Shown piece by piece: positions 56,769 to 64,000 of a DNA stretch of 64,000 nucleotides; position 1 is the first letter of the stretch; each line of letters starts with the position of its first letter. The stretch is from Proteromonas lacertae (taxonomy: Eukaryota; Sar; Bigyra; Opalinata; Proteromonadidae), in NCBI GenBank assembly GCA_002245135.1, contig NGBS01000877.1:182726-246725 (forward strand), in the 5' to 3' direction. The notes beneath the pieces are model-generated. The model was not told the origin of the DNA. It searched no databases and worked only from the letters and a program-made list of their open reading frames with translations. The position numbers and the translations under genes are program-made.

Positions 56769-56892
56769 ATACTCTCTTTATTCTCTTTTTTTTAATTTCA
56801 AAAATTATATTCGTTTCATAATTATAAAAAATATTCAAAAAATATCATTAAATTAAAACAGAATGAATTTAATTTAATTATTATTATTATTA

Positions 56893-59800
56893 TTATGGTG
56901 TGGTTGGTTCATTTAATAATCCGTCTATTTCACTCAACATATTCAGTAATCTTTCTTCTGTAGCTTTCTTTTGAGTTTGTATTTGATCTACTAAAGCTTG
57001 CATATATTCAGTCTTATTAGTAATAGTAGGTAATGGAATATTATGTTGCTCTAATAATGTCTTTAAATCTAAACTAATATTAAATTCACCATCATCTTCA
57101 TCATAATCACTACTATCAGATCTACTTTCCATTATATCTTTAGAATTTCTCTGTTGTTGTAATAATAACTTTATTCTCTCATTTAAAGGTGATAAACCTG
57201 CATCAGAAGAGTATAATGAAGATAATTCTTCTTTAATTTTATTCACTAACGGAGTTAATTTGGCATTTATTGTTTCTGATTCATTATTTCTAAATTTTTC
57301 TAATATGTCAATATAATCCAAAACATCATCTGTTGGAGGGATTTTCAAATTATTCTCTTTCATTATCTTCAACAATTTCATTCTAAGATTCTCCAATTTT
57401 TCATTTTTATACAATATATCAATATTATCACACATTATAGTATCTAATGTAATATTTTCATTCATCGTTATATTATTTGCATTTCTCACTATCATTGGAG
57501 TATAATCAAATGATTTACTTAAAGTGATTTCTGATTGGCTAAAACTATCTTCACCACCACCTAAACCATCTTGTAAACGGTAAAATTGAGGTGGTTTGAT
57601 TGGTGTACAGAGTGATTTGGCTATTCCTAATTCAGTATTGAGTGATGATATTTGATGTTCATATTGATCTATTTTGTTTCTTAATATCATTATTTCTTCA
57701 TCTTTATTATTATTATCACTACTAATTGTTAGATTCAGTTGTTGTATTATGTCTATTTTATCAAATTCTGATTTTGAATATGGTATTGATAATAAATCTA
57801 GATCTACATGTGATAAATCAAATTGAACTGATGTTGATTCATCAAATGGCTTTTGTTGTTGTGGTAATTTTGCTGGTGAATTTTGTTTATATTGAGATAA
57901 TTCCTCTGTTAATGTAATAATCTGTTCTTCATATTGAGACAATTTCTCTCTCATTTCTTCAATCTCTAAATCTGTTCCATCAAAATATAGTGTTTGAAGT
58001 CTGTAGGATGTAGTTGAAAGATAATTTGATTTGATTTCTTCAGGATTAACATAAGCATGTAATTGCTGTTCAAGTTCATTGAAAATAGAAATTGTATTTT
58101 CTTTCTTTTCTCCACTATTACTGCTGTTATTACTGTTATCTAAATCATTATCAGAATCAGATAATAAAGTAATCATCTTTGTATATCCATATCTTAAATT
58201 GATTTGATCTTGGTGTAGATAATTATTGATTAATTGAGATGGTTTATCTTCATCAATACCTGGACTTTTCAATGGAGTATATTGTTGTTTGTATTGTGAT
58301 AATTCTTGGGTTAATGCTAAAATTTGATTTTCATATTGTTCTATTTGTTCTTTTAATGTTGTTTCTGTTTGAATTGGAGGTATTTCAATTGATAATGGAT
58401 TTGGTAAATATGATATTAATGATGTATATATTGGAGTAGATAAAGATAGTTCTATACTGTAATTATTATCGGTATAAGAATGATTTATTTGAGATGTTGA
58501 TGTTGGTTCTATATATATTGAATATTCTTGTTTATATTTAGATAATTCTGTGGTTAAACATTCAATTTGATGAATATATTGACTTATTATTTCTTGAGAA
58601 TTATCACTTATTTTTATTGTTATTACATTGTTTTCTATCTTTGATAATTCAGATGGTTTATTCTCTACCAATATTGAATCACATTCTTCTAATTCTAAAT
58701 TAATTATTGGTTTTTCTTCTTTCATCATTGATGATGGTTCAATATATACTGATTCTTCTTTGTATTTACTTAATTCACTCGTTAAATCAATAATTTGTTG
58801 TTCATAACTCTTTAATATATCATCTTTATTATCATCATCTTTTTCTTTACTTTCTTCTCCTCTTATGTTTATAACATCATTCATTTGGATTTCATTCGAG
58901 GATTCTTTAACATCATCTTCTGTTTCTATTATTATGGAATCATATTCTTCTAATTCTAAATTAATTATTAGTTTTTCTTCTTTCATCATTGATGATGGTT
59001 CAATATATACTGATTCTTCTTTGTATTTACTTAATTCACTCGTTAAATCAATAATTTGTTGTTCATAACTCTTTAATATATCATCTTTATCATCATCATC
59101 TTCTTTTTCTTCTTCTTCTCCTTTTATGTTTATAACATCATTCATTTGAATTTCATTTCTAGATTCGATTTGAACTATTTCACTAGATAATACTTCACTT
59201 GATTCATTCTTTTCGATATAATTAGATGGTTCTTCTCTCATTGCTTCAATTTCAGAGTGATAAACATCAATATTCTTTGATTGTTCTTCCTTCTCATTAT
59301 CTTCCCATGAATAACTTTCATAATCTACAAATGATAATTCCATATCATTCGATTTACCCTTCTCTTCATTTTTTTCTTCTTTTTCTATCATTACCATATC
59401 ATATTCTTGAATTATTAATTCAACATCTTTCTCTTTATTCTCTTCTTCCACCATTTCTGAATGTGAATTCATACAATTTTCATATTTGTCAGTCATCTCT
59501 TTCAGTTGTTCTAATAGTTTGCTGTTATTCTTTTGAATATGTTCTTTCTGTAGTGTAACTGTATCTATTTTATCTTGTAAAGTCTTTGAAGATGATAATA
59601 AATTATCATTTTGATGATTCAATTCAACTAGTTCTGTAGATTGTTTTATATATTTATCAGTAAATTGATCAAATATTTCTTTCAATTCAGAAACATTCTC
59701 AATCTCTTTTGGTGTAATATCTAAGTATAATTGAATTGTTTCTATTATTTCATATAGTAAGGATTTGTATTCTTCATTTAAAGCTGAATTTTCTTTCAAT

Positions 59801-62800
59801 TTTTCATTTTCTTGTGATATATTTTCTAATAATTCTTTTGTCTCTTTCAGATTCTGTTTCATTTCATTTTCTTCTTTTTCTATTTGGTTATATTTTGCTT
59901 GTAAATCATCATATTCTCTTTGAATATCATTAATTTCATTTTCTAATATTCCTTCAGCTTCTATAGTTGAATCATCTAAAGTAATCTCTTTCACTTTATT
60001 ATTCAACTCATTCTTTTCATTTTCTAATTCTTTATTTCTATTAACTAAAACTTCAATTTCTTCATTCAATTTAGATTTAACTATATTCAGTTCATCAATT
60101 TCTTCTTCTTTACTATTCAACATATTCTTTAATCTATCAATCTCTTTCATATTATTTTTCATTGTATTATTCAATTCATCTATTTGTTTTTCTAACTTTG
60201 TTATTGTTTCTTTTTCTTCAGATGTTTTACTTGTTTGTTCTTCCATTAATTCTTTTACCATCAATTTCAATTCATTATTCTGTTGTCTTAACATTTCAAC
60301 ATCTTTTTCATACTCACATATCATTGAAATTTTACTATTTAAACTAATAATATTCTGTTCTAATTGAGTGCTTCTCTTCTTTAATGAATTTGCTTCTCTT
60401 TCCTTTTCTTTATATTTCTCTTTCAAATCATTATTCTCTTGTAACAACACATTACTTTTATTTATCATTACACTTTCTCCATCTCTCATCATAGAAGAAT
60501 ATTGATCTTCTATATTCATTAACACTGGCTCATAGTCACCCATTATTTCATTCATATGCTTAATGAATGAGTTTCTTTCATCTTCTATAGACATCAACTG
60601 TGATTCTAACTTCTGTATTTTATTATTCAATCTTACATACACAAAACTCTTTTTGACTTGCGAATCAATATTTATATCATCTAAAGATACTGGCTGATAT
60701 GATAATGTTAATGGTTTATACTCTATTATATCCAATTCATTATCATCATCATTATCTTCTTTTTCTTCTTCTTCTTCATTTATAATCTCTACATAATCAC
60801 TTACTAAATAAACCAATTCAATTAATTCTGATGGTGATGGTAAAGGTTCCATTGGCTGTAAATAATTACAAAATACTAATTCATTAGCTGAACATGTTGA
60901 TGAACTAGATGGTGATTTTGGTGACATATTTAATCCAGTAATTGGAAATGAACGGAATGATAATTCAATCAAATCATCTCTCGGAGTTTGAGTAGATTCT
61001 TCATACACATAAGTAGTAGAAGGGAATTTAATTTCTGTTTCAATAATTGTAGTTATTGGATATTCAACTATATGTAGCACAACATTTTCTCTTTCTTCTT
61101 TCTCTTTAGATAATTGTATTTCTCTCTTTACAGTAAGTGTAGAATCTAAACTATTAATAAAAACATCATCAGTTTTACTTTCATTTACTAATTCTGTTAA
61201 TATTATATCAGATAAATCAACTTCTAAACTATTTGATGAATAGAATCCCATTTCTAATTCATTTGTAACTTCTGGAATAAGTATATCATAGACATCTTTA
61301 ACTGGTATGTTCATTCTTTCTAATATTATTTTCTCTAACTGTTCAGTAATTTGTTCTTCAGTTATTTCATTACCAATAACATCAGTTTTATCATAATCAA
61401 TCTTCACTTTCAATTCTTTGTATGTTTCATCAATAAACTTTAAATATGGTGAAATATTGAGGTATTTTGATTGTTGATCATATACTAGTAATTCTCCTAA
61501 TATCTTATCAAGGTTATTGAATGTATTATTGTGTTTTCTATAATATTTAACTAAGAAATGAACTAATCTACTTTTACTGATAACTAAAGCTAAATCATCA
61601 TCATTTTTGATTATTTCTAACTTATAATAAGTTAATAATTCTGTCACTCTATCATATTTTTCTCTCATTTCTTTTTCTACTCCCATTAACTCTCTTTTTG
61701 TCTTATTTAATTCAAATAATCGGTTAGTGTCCATATTTGATATATCTTTCTTTAATAATTTCTGCTCTTTATCCAATTCAGCCAATTTCTTGTGAATGTT
61801 CTCTATATCACTTCCTAATTCATCATTCTGTTCATTTAATTCCTTCTGTTTTGATAATAATATTTCTATATCATTTACTGATGGTTGGAATATTGCAGTA
61901 TTTCTTCTTATATCATTATCTAATACTTTGCACTTTTCTTTTAATGAATCTATTACTTCTACTAAATCATCCATTGTAACTGATTCATCAGCATATGTTT
62001 TAACTAATTCAATATCTTCTTGTAGCTGTTTCACTTTTTCTTCTAAATCAGACTTGATATTTTCATTTCTTTCCTTTTCTTCACATAAATCAATTAATTC
62101 ATTATTTAATCTTTCTTTTTCAATTTCTATTTCTTGAATACTATCTAATATTTCAGAATTCTTTACATCTTTTGTTACAAGTAATTTCTTCATATTGATT
62201 ATGGTCATTTATTACTTTCAATAACTCATCTTTATCTGGCAATCTATTGATCAATTCGAACTTCTCATTCTCTAATTCATCTATTAGAGCTTGTAACTCT
62301 TTACGTTCATCTTTAAGTGAAACGCAGGATTGTGATTTATCTCCATATCTTATATCAAAATCACTAAATTGAATATATTCCAATTCATTTGAATTTGGAT
62401 CTAATAACATTAATTTACTACTTATAATATTCACCATATCATCTATAGATATAGAATAAGAATCTTCATTATATTCTTCATTGGATATTTGCATTGCTTG
62501 ATCATATAACTCTTTTAAAGATTCGAACAATATTTCTTTTTCATTATCATCATAATTCATATCAATTAAACTAAATGTAATTATTTCATTATTTTTACTC
62601 TCACCATCATCATCATTATTCATTATAACATCTACTTTATCATATATAACAATATCATTATCAGTTGATAAACTATTTAATAATGATGAACTATCTAGTG
62701 ATAGTGAATGTTCCATTGTTGCAGTTGATGGTGATGATGATGAGACTGTATCATTTGGATCAAATTGCATTGGAGCTTGATATTGTAACTCTTTAGTTGA

Positions 62801-64000
62801 ATCTATTAGATTCTGATTTTCATTCATTAATCGAACATTTTCTTTTTTTGTATTGTCTAATTCTTTAGATATACTTTTGATTTGTAATTTCAATTCATTT
62901 ATTTCATTCTCCATCTTTTCATTCTTTGAATTTGTTTCATTAAATAATTCTTGAAGTGACAATAATTCTTTATTTACTTTCTCCTTCTCTTTCACTAATT
63001 CATTATTCTCATCATTTAGTGTATTTATCTTTAAGTTCATATTCTCTTCATTCTCATCAAAAGTCTGTTTCAATTCCTCTAATTCATCATCAATACGTTG
63101 TTTCTCATATTTCAATTTATTTGTATTATTCTCACTACTTGCTATTCCACTTAATAGTTGAGAATTTTCATTAACTAATTTCTGATTCTTCTCTTTCAAC
63201 TCTGATAATTGATTTGTTAATTGAACGGTTTCAGTATTACTATTAGACTTTAATTCATTCATTATTATTCTCATTTTATCCATATCTTCATCTTTTCTCT
63301 TAATCATTTTCTCTAATTTCTTATTCTCTTGTTCCATTATATTGGTAATCTTCACTATGTCTGATTTACTTCTATGTATTCTTCTTAATGGACTTCCTGG
63401 TGATTCTGATCTTTTATTATATAATCTTGAAGGTGAAGCAGATGAAGATGGAGTTATTAATGATTTCTTTGTGTTTTGAATTTGTGGAGACTGTATATCT
63501 GATGTGTTATTGTTGGATTAATACTCAATCCAACTTGTTTTGTTTGTAGTTTCAGATTATTAATTGCATCTTCTAATTCTATTGTACTGGCTGTCATTGT
63601 TTCATTAGTTGATTTTAATCTTTTATTATCATCTTCTAATTCAGATACTGTGTTGGATAATGTGTTTATTATTTTATTGTTTTGTTCAATTGTGTTTTGA
63701 AGAGATAAATTTTCTTTTCTATTTCACTACATTGTGATTTGATTCTATTAATTTCATCATTATTAAATTGATTAGATAATAATGAGAGTTTAATTCATTC
63801 ACCTTTTGTATTAATTCCACATTCTTCTCATTCTTTTCATTCAATTTTTCTTCTAATTCATTTTTCTCATTTAATAACATCTCATTCTCATCTTCTAATT
63901 CACTTATTTTCTTATCACTTGAAGTTTTTAATTCTATTTTTGAATCTAATAAAGATTTCATTGCATTATTCAACTGTTCCAACTTCTCTTTATTCACTTG
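56893..64000 (-). CDS. Second giant coiled-coil protein, 5' end outside window
   Basis: From the right edge to TAA at 56893 the minus strand codes for more than 2,250 residues of coiled coil, with acidic, disordered hinges. A 28-nt intron (62188-62215) joins DKDELLK to KLLVTKDVKN, and a 26-nt intron at about 63,500-63,525 joins KQVGL to QSPQIQNTKK. Between 63,700 and 63,800 the frame shifts twice and cannot be reconciled with introns, so that stretch is uncertain. Motifs recur: IDLTSELSKYKEES with EPSSMMKEEK, repeated three times, and short hydrophobic patches ELEEYDSIIIET, QEYDMVMIEKEE, EECDSILVEN. A SPGSPLRRIHRSKSD basic phospho-site patch lies near 63,380. Same style as the 17.6-27.2 kb gene, suggesting an old paralogous pair. 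Function unknown, structural role likely. Confidence 0.8.
58683..59204. repeat. Two tandem copies of a 261-bp in-frame repeat
   Basis: Unit 1 about 58683-58943, unit 2 about 58944-59204. The first 130-150 bp are nearly identical (a few substitutions), the rest diverges. Each unit encodes 87 residues including DDILKSYEQQIIDLTSELSK, and EIQMNDVINI. A more diverged third copy lies at about 58,500-58,680. Confidence 0.85.

Noticed and set aside
1-64000. Alternative genetic code (TAA/TAG as Gln, as in many ciliates with tiny introns)
   Set aside because: Conserved proteins (V-ATPase B, IFT172, B56) contain no in-frame TAA or TAG and end at ordinary TAA, TAG or TGA.
1-64000. Transposons, viral remnants, CRISPR arrays, tRNA or rRNA genes
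   Set aside because: No transposase, reverse transcriptase, capsid, terminal repeats, spacer-repeat arrays or tRNA-like boxes were recognised on either strand.

Overview
The window is nuclear DNA from a small, compact, very AT-rich genome of a flagellated or ciliated protist. The evidence is GT-AG introns, almost all 22-75 nt and mostly of the form GTAT...TAG, a ciliary gene (IFT172), mitochondrial protein genes (ATP23, an XPNPEP3 relative, a CCA-adding enzyme), no operons, standard stop codons, and about 27 genes in 64 kb with gaps usually under 200 bp. The tenascin-like EGF proteins recall those of stramenopiles, and the cAMP-receptor-like GPCR and receiver domains recall amoebozoans and other free-living protists. 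The exact lineage cannot be fixed from this sequence.

Layout. 0-6.4 kb: IFT172 (3' end off the window) divergent from V-ATPase subunit B. 6.4-12.7 kb: a small coiled-coil protein, an hnRNP H/F-like RNA-binding protein, a catalytically dead-looking aminopeptidase P, and, 42 bp away head to head, a prolyl-oligopeptidase family enzyme. 12.8-17.5 kb: a secreted EGF protein, a cAR-like GPCR, and a PP2A B56 subunit fused to an N-terminal PH domain. 17.6-27.2 kb: a giant coiled-coil protein (about 3,175 residues). 27.4-31.1 kb: CCA-adding enzyme and a Pro/Thr-repeat membrane mucin. 31.2-34.8 kb: one spliced gene for a PB1-MAP3K-IQ-WD40 protein. 35-46.4 kb: membrane and surface proteins, an axonemal-type LRR protein, a COPI-associated-like protein and a KCTD/BTB protein. 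46.6-49.5 kb: a REC-REC-PAS-coiled-coil-PP2A B'' protein. 49.8-52.4 kb: a DDT-like/PHD/bromo/PHD/chromo/SH3 chromatin reader. 52.5-56.8 kb: an RCC1-repeat protein, a second EGF protein and ATP23. 56.9-64 kb: a second giant coiled-coil gene running off the right end.

The strongest theme is signalling rewired by gene fusion. Two different PP2A regulatory subunits carry new sensory modules (PH in one, two intact receivers plus PAS in the other), and a MAP3K carries an IQ/WD40 scaffold. Each fusion was followed exon by exon without a stop codon between modules.

Cautions: exon structures were assembled by eye from splice motifs, frame and family similarity. A few places show one-base frame offsets (near 9,555, 20,110, 43,141 and 63,700-63,800) that could be sequencing errors or genuine recoding. 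No transposons, viral remnants, tRNA, rRNA or CRISPR were recognised.
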